Shown here piece by piece: positions 8,913 through 18,042 of a stretch of DNA of 64,000 bases. This DNA comes from JBEBSD01 sp040394475. Lineage in GTDB: Bacteria; Bacteroidota; Bacteroidia; Cytophagales; Spirosomataceae. The stretch's first letter is position 1. Every line of letters begins with the position of its first letter. Location: assembly GCA_040394475.1 (NCBI GenBank), contig JBEBSD010000014.1:33802-97801 (forward strand). Reading direction: 5' to 3'. The notes beneath the pieces were generated by a model, which did not search any database, was not told the origin of the DNA, and was given only the letters and a program-made list of their open reading frames with translations. The position numbers and the translations under genes are program-made.

Positions 8913-11900
8913 TTATTCGACTACGAGTTTCAGGATGGTATGCTTGTTTTCCTTCTCAACGGTTACTATATAGATTCCGGGAGCCAGTTTTCCTGTATAC
9001 AGCAGTCCTTCTTGTTCCGGAGTATACTCGAGCCGTACATTTTCCTCTTTTCCCAATAAGTTGCGGACTTTGACAGTTGTTCCCTTCATTCCTCCCGGGA
9101 TGGCGATGCTGGTTGTGCCGTTGAATACCGGATTAGGATAGAGCATCGCCCGGGCAGCAGCAGGATCCGGTTTTTCGGAAACGATATCGGAATAGGCGAA
9201 GGTGGCATCCAGGTCGACTATTTTCAGGCGATAGTAAAACACATTTCCCAGGGGCTGGTTAGGCGGAAGGCTTATCCAGGGGTGATCCGTAAAAGTGTAG
9301 TTTGCCCCGTTTTGATTTTCGCCGCCGGAAGCTCTTACTGTTGCCAGGGGTTCAAAGGTTCTTCCGTCGGTACTCCGCTGGACTTCAAAATGGGAAACGT
9401 TGACTTCCCGGGTGGTCTGCCATTGGAGCAGGACCCCGTTTTCCTTTTTTTGGCTGTTGAAGGCAACCAGGTTCACAGGCAAGGCAGCGTCGTTCTGTCC
9501 TGTGAGGAAAAAGGCGCTAAAGCCTGTTACGCTGAACCTAACTTCCCAGAAGCTGTAAGTTTCGTTCCAGATCACAGCCTTGGGTACGATATAAGTAGGT
9601 TTTCCCGGATGCAGGATCGTCAGCCCGTCGAGTGAATAGTCCCCGTGGAACTGGGCGATACGGATATTTCCGGGCAGGTTATCGAGGGGGCCGGTAGGTA
9701 AACCGGCGTTTTCCTCGGTTCCATAGGCGGCATTGTAGGCGTTGAAATCTTCCTGGGTGTAATAGAGGGTCACATCGGCGGTTCCATTTGTTGCCTCGAT
9801 TACCGGAGCCAGATCGTAGTGCCGGCGCAGGTACCTGGCTTTGTGGAAGGAAATGATTCCATCTTTGGTCCAGGTGGTGGCATTCATTTCACCGCTTACC
9901 AGGGGAACTTCTCCTTTGGGTTCCACCATCGCAACCAGGTTACAGGCATCGAAGAAATAATTGTGGACTTCCAGCAACCAGCGGTTTACGGACGTTCCAT
10001 CCGGTGCGAGCGTTAACGAAGTACAGGCAACTTCAAACACGCCCAAATCGACCTGTTCGTCTTGAATGCGTTCCTCGCCTGCCAGGTCAGTGGTCCCGGC
10101 CTGCACGGCATATCTTGTCGTATTGGTAAGCGGGTTCCCCGAATTGATAGCGGGACTGTTGGGCAGGAGCAGGTAGTTCCCGTTCGTAAAAGGCGCACCC
10201 GCAGGAGCAGGGGCATTAACAAAACGGGGGTCGGTGTTCAGTACGTTGATCCCGGCATAGCCTCCTTGAACAATACTGTAGCTAACCGTAGCGGCGCCTG
10301 GTCCGGCATCCGTAATGCCGGCTGCATTCCCCCAGACGATACTGTTATGCAAGACAGGGGAGGCATCTTCATTGGCTATTGCGGAGGAAGAATTACCGCT
10401 GATGGTCACATTGGTCAGGGTGGGATTAGAGGATAGGTTATACATTCCCGCCCCTTGAGGCGCCTGATTACCACTGATGATTACATTGGTCAGGGAGGGG
10501 GTAGGGACCGGGGGATCTTCCATTGAATTTGCCATCCGGAATTGAATGGTCAAAACCGGATGGTTAAAAATTCCGCCGCCTTTATGAGTGGCTGTATTTC
10601 CGCTGAATACCATGTTGCGCATGTTGGGACTGCCTGCTGCATTGAACATTCCCCCTCCCAGACCGTCGTCTCCTTGTCCTGCAAAATTATTGATAATGTG
10701 TACGTGGTTAATGCCCGGACTGCCATCAATATTATACCAACCGGCTCCCCACCGGTGGTGGATCACTTTTCCGTTGACGTGAAGGTAGCTGTCGCTGTCG
10801 GCATTGCCGTTGGCTATCGTAAAACCATCCATGAGAAAGGAATCATTCGGTTCATTCCCCGTACTGATCACCACGTGGTAGGCATTGTCCGACCCATCCG
10901 CCGCTACACCGACCTGCCCGCTTAGTATTGTACCCGATCCGGTAGGCATTGATTGGGGCAGAATACGTTGGTGGCTGAGGTCTGTGATTGTATTGGCGGG
11001 GTCGAATCCGCCATACAGGTGCGTGAACGGTACCATTACAAAGGCGTTCTCTCTGTTATCCGGTGCGCTGGACTGCGACTCGCCGGCATGGTATTTGGGC
11101 TTGTAGGTCCCTTTGGCCACATAGATTTTAAGCGGATTTTCCGCGTTCCAACCGGCGCCGGGGCCCCATTTTACACGCGCCCATTTCAAGGCATCGGCCA
11201 GGTCGCGGGCTGCGTTGGTCCAGCTGTTCCCGTTACCATCGGGCGTTGCTGCGTTTTGGTCTACATAAATAACATTGCCGGGTGAGGGCATAATGTTGAT
11301 ACCGCACAGTGCGTCTTTGCGATCGAAGTAAATAATCCAATTGTATTGGTTGAGTAATTGGTCCCGGGCTGCTGCGCCCTCACAAAAGACAAGTCCGGCG
11401 GCGTGGAGAACAACGTTTTCTTTTAGATTGGTCAGGCCGGCCCATCCCATAAGGGTATGATCGTAGTTCTCTGTGGAAAGCTTGCTGCCGCTAAGCATAT
11501 TCGACATGGAGCTTACATTCGTTATATCCCATCCGCCGAGGTTCTGGTCAAAGCTATTCGTAAATTGAAGCATGCCGTCCATTTGCGTAACCTTAGCGAC
11601 GTCCCACCTGCCGATATCCTGGTTAAAGGCAGTCGCGGAGTGAAACATAAATGCCATATTCTCAACCTTAGCGACGTCCCATTCGCTGAGATCCTGGTTA
11701 AAGGCGGATGCGTTATAGAACATGGTATACATATTGACGACTTCCGACGTTGTCCAGGTGCTGATATTCCCGTTAAAAGCAATCGCGTTATGAAACATTC
11801 CGGCCATATTAGTAACCTTGCTGACATTCCACTTGCTGAGGTCCTGGTTGAAAACCGTGGCGTTTTGAAACATACCGTTCATGTTCGTTACGTTACCGAC

Positions 11901-13118
11901 TTTCCATTCTCCGACGGATCCGTTAAACGAGACGGCACCCTGGAACATAGCGTACATGTTCGTCACATTATCAACCTGCCAGCTATCGAGATTTTGGTTG
12001 AACGCGGTTGCGTTTAGAAACATATTATTCATGTTCGTCACTTTGAAAACGTCCCAACCGCCAATATTTCCATTAAAACGGCTAGCCCCGTTGAACATAA
12101 GGCCCATGCTCGTTACGTTCCCGACCTCCCAGTCGTCCAGGTTTTGATTGAACGCCTTAGCATTTTGGAACATAGTGGTCATATTAGTTACTTTCGAGAC
12201 ATCCCAGGTACTGATATTCCCGTTAAAAAGGGTTGCGCCATTGAATAAGGCGACCATATTTTTCACGTTTCCGACGTCCCAACCGTCTAAATCCTGATTG
12301 AATGCTGCGGCATTTTGAAACAGTGTATTCATGTTGTTCACCGTTGAAACATTCCAGGTGCCGATGTTTCCATTGAAACTGGCGGCGCCTCTGAACATAT
12401 CACTCATCGTTCCCAGGACAAGAAATTCCCAACCGTCTAAATCCTGGTTAAATGCGGATGCATCCTGAAACATTCCGTAAGTCTCGGTTACTTTTGAAAC
12501 ATTCCATCCGTTAATGTTCTGATTAAAGGCTTTTGCGCCATTAAATACATGATACATATTCCGTATGTTCGACACATCCCAATGGCCGATGGGACTGTTC
12601 ATGACGGCGGCGCCCTGAAACATGCTCCCCATGTTCGTCGCGATGCTCAGATCGGGTGCATCTGAAGCATTGATCTGAAGATTAGCGGCGCCTTTGAAAG
12701 CATTCTCCATGCTTGTCCATTTGGTAGTGCCCCATTGTTCTACGGACAGTATTTTGAGTTTGTCCCCGCTGTCATTGAAATAGATCCGTGGAAAGGCTCC
12801 TGAAATCACTACCCGGTAGGTGCCGGGGATATCGAAGGTAATGGTGACGCTGCCTGTTGCTGACAGCGTTCCCGTTATCTCCGGATCGTCGGTGTGCTCC
12901 CAATTTACCTGGTAATTATACCCGGTCCCATTCGTTGGTATCGTGATTTGATTGGGGAAGGAGGAGCCGTCGTTGTCAGTTTTCCAGGTAGTAATAAACG
13001 TATCGGCAGCCAGGGGCCGGGCAGCTTGTCCCGGGGTGCTGAGCAGTGCAGGCAAACAAAAATAAAACAAGCAGGAGATCAGCCGTCGTGCGGCGTCCTT
13101 AGTAAATCGTATTCTCAT
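8913..13118 (-). CDS. Giant BspA-like repeat adhesin with beta-helix and T9SS tail
   Basis: Secreted surface protein of 1401 residues. After a signal peptide (about 1-32) and a beta-rich head comes a run of about 16 repeats of 25 residues (about 136-550) of the BspA / DUF285 type, with the pattern W-x-V-x-x-V-T-N-M-x-x-M-F-x-x-A-x-x-F-N. From repeat 4 to 14 the units alternate between FNQ-D/N-L and FNGN-I types, so the array grew as 50-residue (150-bp) doublets. Residues about 620-1000 form a parallel beta-helix-like region with many NxxISGNxA turns. The end (about 1325-1401, YPNPVFNGTTSIAI onward, ending LKLVVE) is a type A T9SS sorting domain, so it should be exported by T9SS and fixed to the cell surface. 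Related repeats mediate binding to host proteins or other cells in some bacteria; the target here is unknown. fecR lies just downstream on the same strand. Confidence 0.9.
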   Translation of the reverse strand: MRIRFTKDAARRLISCLFYFCLPALLSTPGQAARPLAADTFITTWKTDNDGSSFPNQITIPTNGTGYNYQVNWEHTDDPEITGTLSATGSVTITFDIPGTYRVVISGAFPRIYFNDSGDKLKILSVEQWGTTKWTSMENAFKGAANLQINASDAPDLSIATNMGSMFQGAAVMNSPIGHWDVSNIRNMYHVFNGAKAFNQNINGWNVSKVTETYGMFQDASAFNQDLDGWEFLVLGTMSDMFRGAASFNGNIGTWNVSTVNNMNTLFQNAAAFNQDLDGWDVGNVKNMVALFNGATLFNGNISTWDVSKVTNMTTMFQNAKAFNQNLDDWEVGNVTSMGLMFNGASRFNGNIGGWDVFKVTNMNNMFLNATAFNQNLDSWQVDNVTNMYAMFQGAVSFNGSVGEWKVGNVTNMNGMFQNATVFNQDLSKWNVSKVTNMAGMFHNAIAFNGNISTWTTSEVVNMYTMFYNASAFNQDLSEWDVAKVENMAFMFHSATAFNQDIGRWDVAKVTQMDGMLQFTNSFDQNLGGWDITNVSSMSNMLSGSKLSTENYDHTLMGWAGLTNLKENVVLHAAGLVFCEGAAARDQLLNQYNWIIYFDRKDALCGINIMPSPGNVIYVDQNAATPDGNGNSWTNAARDLADALKWARVKWGPGAGWNAENPLKIYVAKGTYKPKYHAGESQSSAPDNRENAFVMVPFTHLYGGFDPANTITDLSHQRILPQSMPTGSGTILSGQVGVAADGSDNAYHVVISTGNEPNDSFLMDGFTIANGNADSDSYLHVNGKVIHHRWGAGWYNIDGSPGINHVHIINNFAGQGDDGLGGGMFNAAGSPNMRNMVFSGNTATHKGGGIFNHPVLTIQFRMANSMEDPPVPTPSLTNVIISGNQAPQGAGMYNLSSNPTLTNVTISGNSSSAIANEDASPVLHNSIVWGNAAGITDAGPGAATVSYSIVQGGYAGINVLNTDPRFVNAPAPAGAPFTNGNYLLLPNSPAINSGNPLTNTTRYAVQAGTTDLAGEERIQDEQVDLGVFEVACTSLTLAPDGTSVNRWLLEVHNYFFDACNLVAMVEPKGEVPLVSGEMNATTWTKDGIISFHKARYLRRHYDLAPVIEATNGTADVTLYYTQEDFNAYNAAYGTEENAGLPTGPLDNLPGNIRIAQFHGDYSLDGLTILHPGKPTYIVPKAVIWNETYSFWEVRFSVTGFSAFFLTGQNDAALPVNLVAFNSQKKENGVLLQWQTTREVNVSHFEVQRSTDGRTFEPLATVRASGGENQNGANYTFTDHPWISLPPNQPLGNVFYYRLKIVDLDATFAYSDIVSEKPDPAAARAMLYPNPVFNGTTSIAIPGGMKGTTVKVRNLLGKEENVRLEYTPEQEGLLYTGKLAPGIYIVTVEKENKHTILKLVVE

Positions 13119-13368
13119 AACGAACGCTGGTAAAATTTTTTGCAGCGAATATAGGCCCTTATCCGCTGCAGAAGCTAATAACAGGCATGGACAAAAACAT
13201 GGACAATCAGAAAATACCGTGTAGGCAGAATGCTGTTATAATCCCTTATTTGGACAAGTAGGTTTTATCGGGAAACTCCCAGGCGCTGCTATACGCGCAT
13301 CTGTACTCACAGGATGTGAAAGCCCTCATTCTGACCGGAACGTTTCCAAGCACGAATCTCTTCAGCCG
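13119..13368. other. Intergenic, 250 bp
   Basis: Holds the likely promoter region of the adhesin (to its left) and the 3' end of the phosphoesterase gene (to its right). A 9-bp direct repeat CATGGACAA (about 13193-13217) and an inverted GCAGCG/CGCTGC pair (about 13142-13169) are visible. No convincing ORF, RNA gene or promoter match was found. Confidence 0.5.
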
Positions 13369-14457
13369 TCAATCCATCGTAAATGCAAATTCATCGTGGG
13401 CTTCGGTACGCCAGGCCAGGTGCTGTGTGGAGGGGGAAATCGCGAAAAGCGGCGAGAAGGTTTTGACCTTCACCGTGTTGCCATCCGGTAGGAATTCCAG
13501 GATCCGCAGCCAGCCGTCTCCGCCATTACCATGCCAGCCGCCCCCGAGGGCCTGGGCGTTGAAGACCATCTGGCTGACCGTTTTGCCCGCCGCATTCTTG
13601 TCGGTCCGGAAGCCGATATGTCCCATAATATCGTTGGGGACACCAATATGCCCGGAAAAAACCATCCGGATGTTTTTAGAAGGCTGCACAAGCTTGTCGA
13701 ATACCGCCTTCCCGTAGTTACGGTCTTTCAGGGGATAACCCTCGGTTTCTATATGAGCGCTTTTGCTGTTCAGGTAGGAATGCGTCAGCAGGATGACGGA
13801 ATGGTCCGTGTATTTGTCCTGGTTGACCACTTTCAGCGCCCATTCCAGCACGGCATCACGCGGGGCGAATTCCAGGACCATGAATAACAGCTTTTTTCCG
13901 TAAGGGGTGGTCATTTCATAGGTGGCATTGGTGAGGCTGGGGTTATGGTCACCGTCGAACCCGACGTCACGGAGCAGCTTCTGGTTGAGAAAATTCTTAT
14001 CAACCGGGAAATAGTCGTTGTAAAACGTATGCCGGTTCTCGGCACTTACAAAGCCATAGTCGTGATTGCCCGTTGCCGTGAGATAGGGAACTCTTCCGTT
14101 CAGGCGGTCAAAAGCCGCGGAAACGGCCTCCCACTGCGATTTGCTTGGCTGGTTGCCGTTGGCGCCATTTGGGTTCAGGAAATTATTCTGCTCGACCAGG
14201 TCACCCGTACAAAGCACCATTTTCAGGTGAAGGGCGTCTGTGTTTTCCTGTATCCAGGCAGTCATCAGATCGAATACCGGCTGGTTCCGGGCAAATTTGA
14301 CATACGTCTGCGGATCCGGGAGCAGCACCATCGACCACGATTGCGGATCGCTCAGGGCGGGCGCCTGATAGGGAGGAGCGGTTTGCGCAAGGACTTCCTG
14401 CCCGATCACCAAGGCGAGCAGTGCTATTTTCAGATAGCGGAAACAACGATGTTGCAT
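13369..14457 (-). CDS. Secreted calcineurin-like metallophosphoesterase
   Basis: 362 residues with an N-terminal signal peptide (cleavage near AQTAPP, residue 25). The two-metal phosphoesterase motifs are present in order: DPQ (D48, a D-x-Q variant of D-x-H), GDLVEQN (85-91), GNHD (130-133), THSYL (H226) and SGHIG (H270). This pattern is common in exported phosphoesterases of Bacteroidota; the substrate (nucleotide, phosphodiester or phosphosugar) cannot be told. It is on the same strand as nrdBA, separated by a strong terminator hairpin, so it has its own transcription unit. The family is certain, the role is not. Confidence 0.9.
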   Translation of the reverse strand: MQHRCFRYLKIALLALVIGQEVLAQTAPPYQAPALSDPQSWSMVLLPDPQTYVKFARNQPVFDLMTAWIQENTDALHLKMVLCTGDLVEQNNFLNPNGANGNQPSKSQWEAVSAAFDRLNGRVPYLTATGNHDYGFVSAENRHTFYNDYFPVDKNFLNQKLLRDVGFDGDHNPSLTNATYEMTTPYGKKLLFMVLEFAPRDAVLEWALKVVNQDKYTDHSVILLTHSYLNSKSAHIETEGYPLKDRNYGKAVFDKLVQPSKNIRMVFSGHIGVPNDIMGHIGFRTDKNAAGKTVSQMVFNAQALGGGWHGNGGDGWLRILEFLPDGNTVKVKTFSPLFAISPSTQHLAWRTEAHDEFAFTMD

Positions 14458-14574
14458 GATAAAAATGGAATTGGTTCATTCTACCAGTAAAGGTACTACA
14501 CGCCGGGTTTTAATCGTGCCGGCGATAAATAGTTTAACATTCCGAAGCGTGAAAAGGAATGCAGGGTTTGGAAA

Positions 14575-14612
14575 CGGTCCGGGAGACGTGAAGAATCGTG
14601 TCTCCCGGACCG
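14575..14612 (-). terminator. Strong terminator hairpin after nrdA
   Basis: A 13-bp perfect stem CGGTCCGGGAGAC / GTCTCCCGGACCG with a 12-nt loop begins 5 bp after the nrdA stop and is followed on the minus strand by TTTCC. It separates nrdBA from the phosphoesterase gene. Confidence 0.75.
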
Positions 14613-14616
14613 TCCA

Positions 14617-16314
14617 TCAGGACTCACACGAAGAACAGCTTACCAGACTTGTCACCAGTTCTTTTGAAACACTCTGGCTTCGTTGGTAATACAGTGTTTT
14701 GATGCCGAGCTTCCATGCCTCGATCAGTAATTTGTTGACTTCTCTGACCGGTAGGTTCGAGGGGATATTGAGATTTAAGCTTTGCGACTGATCCACGTAT
14801 TTCTGGCGGATGGAGGCTTGCTGGATGATTTCCAGCTGGCTGATTTCCTTAAAAGTCTTGAATACATTTTTTTCAAGATCCGTTAATTCCGCTATATGCT
14901 GCACACTGCCATGGTTCAGCATGATGGTACGCCATGTTTCCTCATTGTCAATTCCTTTTTCGCCCAGCAGCTTTTTCAGGTATTTATTCTTGCGCATGAA
15001 ATTACCTTTTGCAAGACCGGCTTTGTAATAATTGCTGCTGAAGGGTTCTATACCCGGTGACGTTTGTCCGAGGATAGCTGACGAAGAGGTGGTAGGCGCT
15101 ATTGCCAGAAGGGTTGTGTTTCTCCGGCCATATCCTTTCAGGACCTCCGGTTCACCGTAAATCATGGCGAGTTCCTTTGTTGCTTTCTCCGATTTGTCCT
15201 GAATGAACTGGAATAGCTGTGTCGTAAGCTGCTTGGCCTGCATTCCTTCAAAGGGGATCATATTTTTCTGAAGGTAGGAATGCCATCCCAGCACACCGAG
15301 TCCCAATGCCCGGTGCCGTTTGGCAAAACGGTTGGCGCTTGCCAGGAAATGATTCCCTTCTGTTTTCTCAATAAACTCCTGGAGAACCGCGTCGAGGAAA
15401 AAAACCGCCAGCCGAACGGCGTCTGTGTCTTTCCATTCATCGTATAATTCGAGGTTCATTGATGACAGGCAGCAAATGAAAGATTCGTCTTCCGTGGAAG
15501 GCAGCATGATCTCGGAACATAAATTGCTGGCGTTGATGCGCATGTTTTTATCCTTGTAAACCTGTGGTTTATGCAGGTTGACATTGTCGGAAAAGAAAAT
15601 ATAGGGAAGCCCTTTTTGCTGGCGGCTCTGCAGGATTTTTGCCCAGGTTTCCCGTTTCTCCATATCGCCGTCGATCATGCTCTGCATCCAGTAATCCGGC
15701 ACGCAAACGCCTGAAAAGAGGTTCTGGATCGGGTGACCGATGTCTTTGATCTGCAAAAACTCCTCGATATCCTCGTGGTCGATATCCATATAGGCTGCAA
15801 ACGCGCCCCGGCGGACCCCGCCCTGGGAAATGGTGTCCATAGCGGTATCGAACAGCCGCATAAAGCTCACGGCACCGCTGCTTTTCCCGTTATCGGTCAC
15901 GGCGCTTCCCCGCGCACGCAGGTCGCCGAAGTAAGCGGAGGTCCCGCCGCCTATCTTCGTTTGCATGATCACTTCCCCGAGCTTGTGGGTAATGCCCTCG
16001 ATGTTGTCCGGCACGTGGACGTTGAAGCATGAAATCGGCAGGCCGCGTTCCGTGCCCATATTGGCCCATATCGGCGAGCTCAGGCTCATCCATCCTCTTT
16101 CAACCATTTCCTGGAAAGCTTCCTTCAATTCCGGGCGATACAGGCGTTTTGCTGCAGCTGCGCAAACGCGTTCAATGGCGCCTTCCACCGTCTCTCCTTT
16201 CAGCAGATATCCTCTGTTCAGAACCTGTTCACTTTCGGTGTTTTTCCACCAGAGTTTGGGCATTTCATACTGGGGCGTTATGCCTTCCAGCAGATCCGAT
16301 TCGGCAACTTTCAT
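14617..16314 (-). CDS. nrdA: Ribonucleotide reductase alpha subunit, compact class I
   Basis: Catalytic subunit that reduces ribonucleoside diphosphates to deoxy forms. Active-site residues are all visible: C96 (PISCFN), the N-x-C-x-E triad (N264, C266, E268), C281/C282 (ICCLSSMNL), the radical-transfer tyrosine pair (TLYYQRSQS near 545) and the C-terminal redox cysteines C560/C563 (CSSC). At 565 residues it is far shorter than the 700-800 usual for NrdA: it starts directly at the catalytic fold and has no ATP-cone, so the ATP/dATP on/off control seen in many enzymes is missing from this subunit. It lies 44 bp downstream of nrdB, an operon order (B then A) opposite to the commonest one. Confidence 0.95.
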   Translation of the reverse strand: MKVAESDLLEGITPQYEMPKLWWKNTESEQVLNRGYLLKGETVEGAIERVCAAAAKRLYRPELKEAFQEMVERGWMSLSSPIWANMGTERGLPISCFNVHVPDNIEGITHKLGEVIMQTKIGGGTSAYFGDLRARGSAVTDNGKSSGAVSFMRLFDTAMDTISQGGVRRGAFAAYMDIDHEDIEEFLQIKDIGHPIQNLFSGVCVPDYWMQSMIDGDMEKRETWAKILQSRQQKGLPYIFFSDNVNLHKPQVYKDKNMRINASNLCSEIMLPSTEDESFICCLSSMNLELYDEWKDTDAVRLAVFFLDAVLQEFIEKTEGNHFLASANRFAKRHRALGLGVLGWHSYLQKNMIPFEGMQAKQLTTQLFQFIQDKSEKATKELAMIYGEPEVLKGYGRRNTTLLAIAPTTSSSAILGQTSPGIEPFSSNYYKAGLAKGNFMRKNKYLKKLLGEKGIDNEETWRTIMLNHGSVQHIAELTDLEKNVFKTFKEISQLEIIQQASIRQKYVDQSQSLNLNIPSNLPVREVNKLLIEAWKLGIKTLYYQRSQSVSKELVTSLVSCSSCES

Positions 16315-16358
16315 TTTTTACAATTTGTATGGGGTAGGTAATCCGGTTGAAACAGTGC

Positions 16359-17333
16359 TTAAAACAGGTCAAATGCCGAAATGCTTTTGTCATGTTTCGT
16401 ATAATCTACAGGGCGTTTTGCGAAGAAATCGTCCAGGGCGTTGGCAAAAACCTCTTCTTCAAACCATTGGAATAACTTTACGTCTGCGATGGCAAGATTA
16501 AACTGACGCGGGAGCCCGATTTTCTGGAGACTGTCATCTGCACGGTATTTCATAAAGAGGATCAGGTCGTCTTTGTTGATACTGTCGATTGCGCCTTCAC
16601 TGAAAATCCAGTCGATGATACGCGATTCTACCTCGATGGAAGAGCGGACCAGGCGTGTGATGTCAGCGATTGTCTGTTCATCAAAGATCTCCGGAAATTC
16701 TTCCCGTATTTTATTGACCAGGAAAATGCCGGCATTGGCATGGATCTGTTCGTCGATCGAGGTCCAGGCAATGATGTTGCTGACATTCTTCATCAGTCCT
16801 TTAAAGCGGGCAAACGATAAGATAATGGCGAACTGACTGAAGAGGCTTACATTTTCGATCAGGATAGCGAAAAGGATCAGTGAGGACGTGTATTTTTTCT
16901 TATCGGTCGCATTCGTATTCCCCAGGGCCTCGGATAAATACGCGATCCGTTCACGGATCACGGGGATTTCAATCAGCGTCTCAAATTGATTGTTATAACC
17001 CAGGACCTCCAGAAGGCGTGAGTAGGCTTCTGAATGCCGGAATTCACATTCCGCGAAGGTGCTCCCCAATCCGTTGAATTCGGGTTTGGGTAAGTGATGA
17101 AAAAGGTTTCCCCAAAAAGATTTTACAGCGACCTCTATCTGCGCAATGGCAAGCAGGCTGTGTTTGACCGCCGTTCGTTCTGCCGGGCTCAGATGGGAAT
17201 GGAAATCCTGGGTGTCCGCAGTGAAGTCCACTTCGGAATGTACCCAGTAGGCTTTGTTAATGGCTTCCGTGAATTGTAATATTTCTGGATACTCAAAAGG
17301 TTTGTATTGTAGGCGTTTGTCAAAAATGCTCAT
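16359..17333 (-). CDS. nrdB: Ribonucleotide reductase beta subunit
   Basis: Radical-generating ferritin-like subunit, 324 residues. The first metal cluster and radical tyrosine are seen in the helix AECEFRHSEAYSRLL: E97, H100 and Y104, the last matching the stable tyrosyl radical of class Ia/Ib enzymes. A second E-x-x-H set is in SIDEQIHANAG. Some Bacteroidota carry an ATP-cone on NrdB instead of NrdA; here the N-terminus goes straight into the helical fold (FDKRLQYKPFEYPEIL), so neither subunit has one. First gene of nrdBA, with a 120-140 nt structured leader. Confidence 0.95.
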   Translation of the reverse strand: MSIFDKRLQYKPFEYPEILQFTEAINKAYWVHSEVDFTADTQDFHSHLSPAERTAVKHSLLAIAQIEVAVKSFWGNLFHHLPKPEFNGLGSTFAECEFRHSEAYSRLLEVLGYNNQFETLIEIPVIRERIAYLSEALGNTNATDKKKYTSSLILFAILIENVSLFSQFAIILSFARFKGLMKNVSNIIAWTSIDEQIHANAGIFLVNKIREEFPEIFDEQTIADITRLVRSSIEVESRIIDWIFSEGAIDSINKDDLILFMKYRADDSLQKIGLPRQFNLAIADVKLFQWFEEEVFANALDDFFAKRPVDYTKHDKSISAFDLF

Positions 17334-17460
17334 ATAATAATCCTGTTTTATAAATTGTCAGATAAGCCTGCGCGGGGGCATGGTGCTTCTGGAGACGTAG
17401 CTTGTCACCAATAAAAAGAGGGGAGCCGGTTGCCCTCCTTTTGGGGTGATCTTGTTAACA
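17334..17460 (-). promoter_or_regulatory. Structured 5' leader of nrdBA
   Basis: On the minus strand an outer TCACC/GGTGA pairing encloses a hairpin AAAAGGAGGG ... TCCCCTCTTTT followed by TTATT (about 17407-17446), so a terminator-like or anti-SD structure precedes nrdB by about 75 nt. This could be an attenuator or an unrecognised cis-regulatory RNA. It does not match a cobalamin riboswitch as far as I can see, and no NrdR box pair is evident. Confidence 0.35.
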
Positions 17461-17466
17461 AATCTA
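17459..17466 (-). promoter_or_regulatory. Candidate -7 box of the nrdBA promoter
   Basis: TAGATTTG on the minus strand matches TAnnTTTG exactly. No good TTG lies 17-23 bp upstream, so this rests on the -7 box and its position above the nrd leader. Confidence 0.3.
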
Positions 17467-17542
17467 TCTATTTATTTCTCAAACTAATATTTTTTTGTAA
17501 ACTTTATTTTGTATTTGTTTTATTAAGTGTCTGATTTTTAGG

Positions 17543-17568
17543 TGTTTACATGATTTAATTTGTAAACA
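17543..17568. promoter_or_regulatory. Inverted repeat upstream of nrdBA, possible operator
   Basis: TGTTTACA, 10 bp of A/T-rich spacer, TGTAAACA: an 8-bp perfect dyad. A third TGTAAAC lies at 17496-17502. The region is AT-rich and about 210 bp above nrdB. A dimeric repressor site is plausible; the regulator is unknown. Confidence 0.4.
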
Positions 17569-17659
17569 TTGTTGATTTTTGTTTGCTTTTAGTTATTGCG
17601 TAAGAATGATGAAAAGAACGGGATTCTCGAAGGGAAGCATGTTGGCCACGCAAAAAGAA

Positions 17660-17701
17660 GTAACACGGAGGCGCACAGAGGTAACACGGAGGCGCACAGA
17701 G
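17660..17701. repeat. Two tandem 21-bp units (3 x 7)
   Basis: Two perfect copies of a 21-bp unit that reads GTAACAC GGAGGCG CACAGAG, followed by degenerate continuation to about 17730. The unit resembles the reverse complement of the 135-bp repeat near 53.3 kb (GTAACAC TGAGGTT CTCAGAG). Confidence 0.7.
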
Positions 17702-17737
17702 GAAAGAACACGGAAGACGCAGAGAAAAGCAAGCTGT

Positions 17738-17936
17738 CTGACAGGGCGGCGCATAAGCCCCGGTCTGTCAGGTATTGGATGCCCTTATCCTACCCGGAGG
17801 CCCCGGAGAAGCGGCTTTTTCCAATCGTCACATTGACAGAATAGCCGGCGGAAGGATACCTCCCCGGCAGGAGCTTTTATAAGGATCGTCAGCGGTGAAA
17901 GCCGTAGCGCGGGGCAGCGACGCCTGCCGCTTTTTT
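17738..17936 (+). ncRNA. Possible plus-strand small RNA region ending in a terminator
   Basis: A 400-bp gene-free stretch between the nrd promoter region and the next lipoprotein. It contains a CTGACAG/CTGTCAG dyad (17738-17744 with 17765-17771) and ends in a GC-rich bulged hairpin (17909-17930) followed by six Ts (17931-17936), which is an intrinsic terminator on the plus strand although no plus-strand gene precedes it. A small RNA is the simplest reading, but no promoter was identified. Confidence 0.25.
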
Positions 17937-18012
17937 CGGAGGCCGCGTCACCCCGGAAAGCTGGAAATTGGATTTTTTCCGACTTTCGCACATTAGTCCC
18001 GCAAAAGGAAAA

Positions 18013-18035
18013 GCAGGAGCCGGGATGGCTCCTGC
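18013..18035 (-). terminator. Intrinsic terminator after small lipoprotein gene
   Basis: 9-bp perfect stem GCAGGAGCC / GGCTCCTGC with a 5-nt loop, followed on the minus strand by TTTTCCTTTT. It starts 8 bp after the stop of the gene at 18043. Confidence 0.85.
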
Positions 18036-18042
18036 GTCCAAA

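Noticed and set aside
17334..17600. NrdR boxes upstream of nrdBA
   Set aside because: No pair of ACACWATATWTWGTGT-like sites; the TGTTTACA dyad is a different motif.
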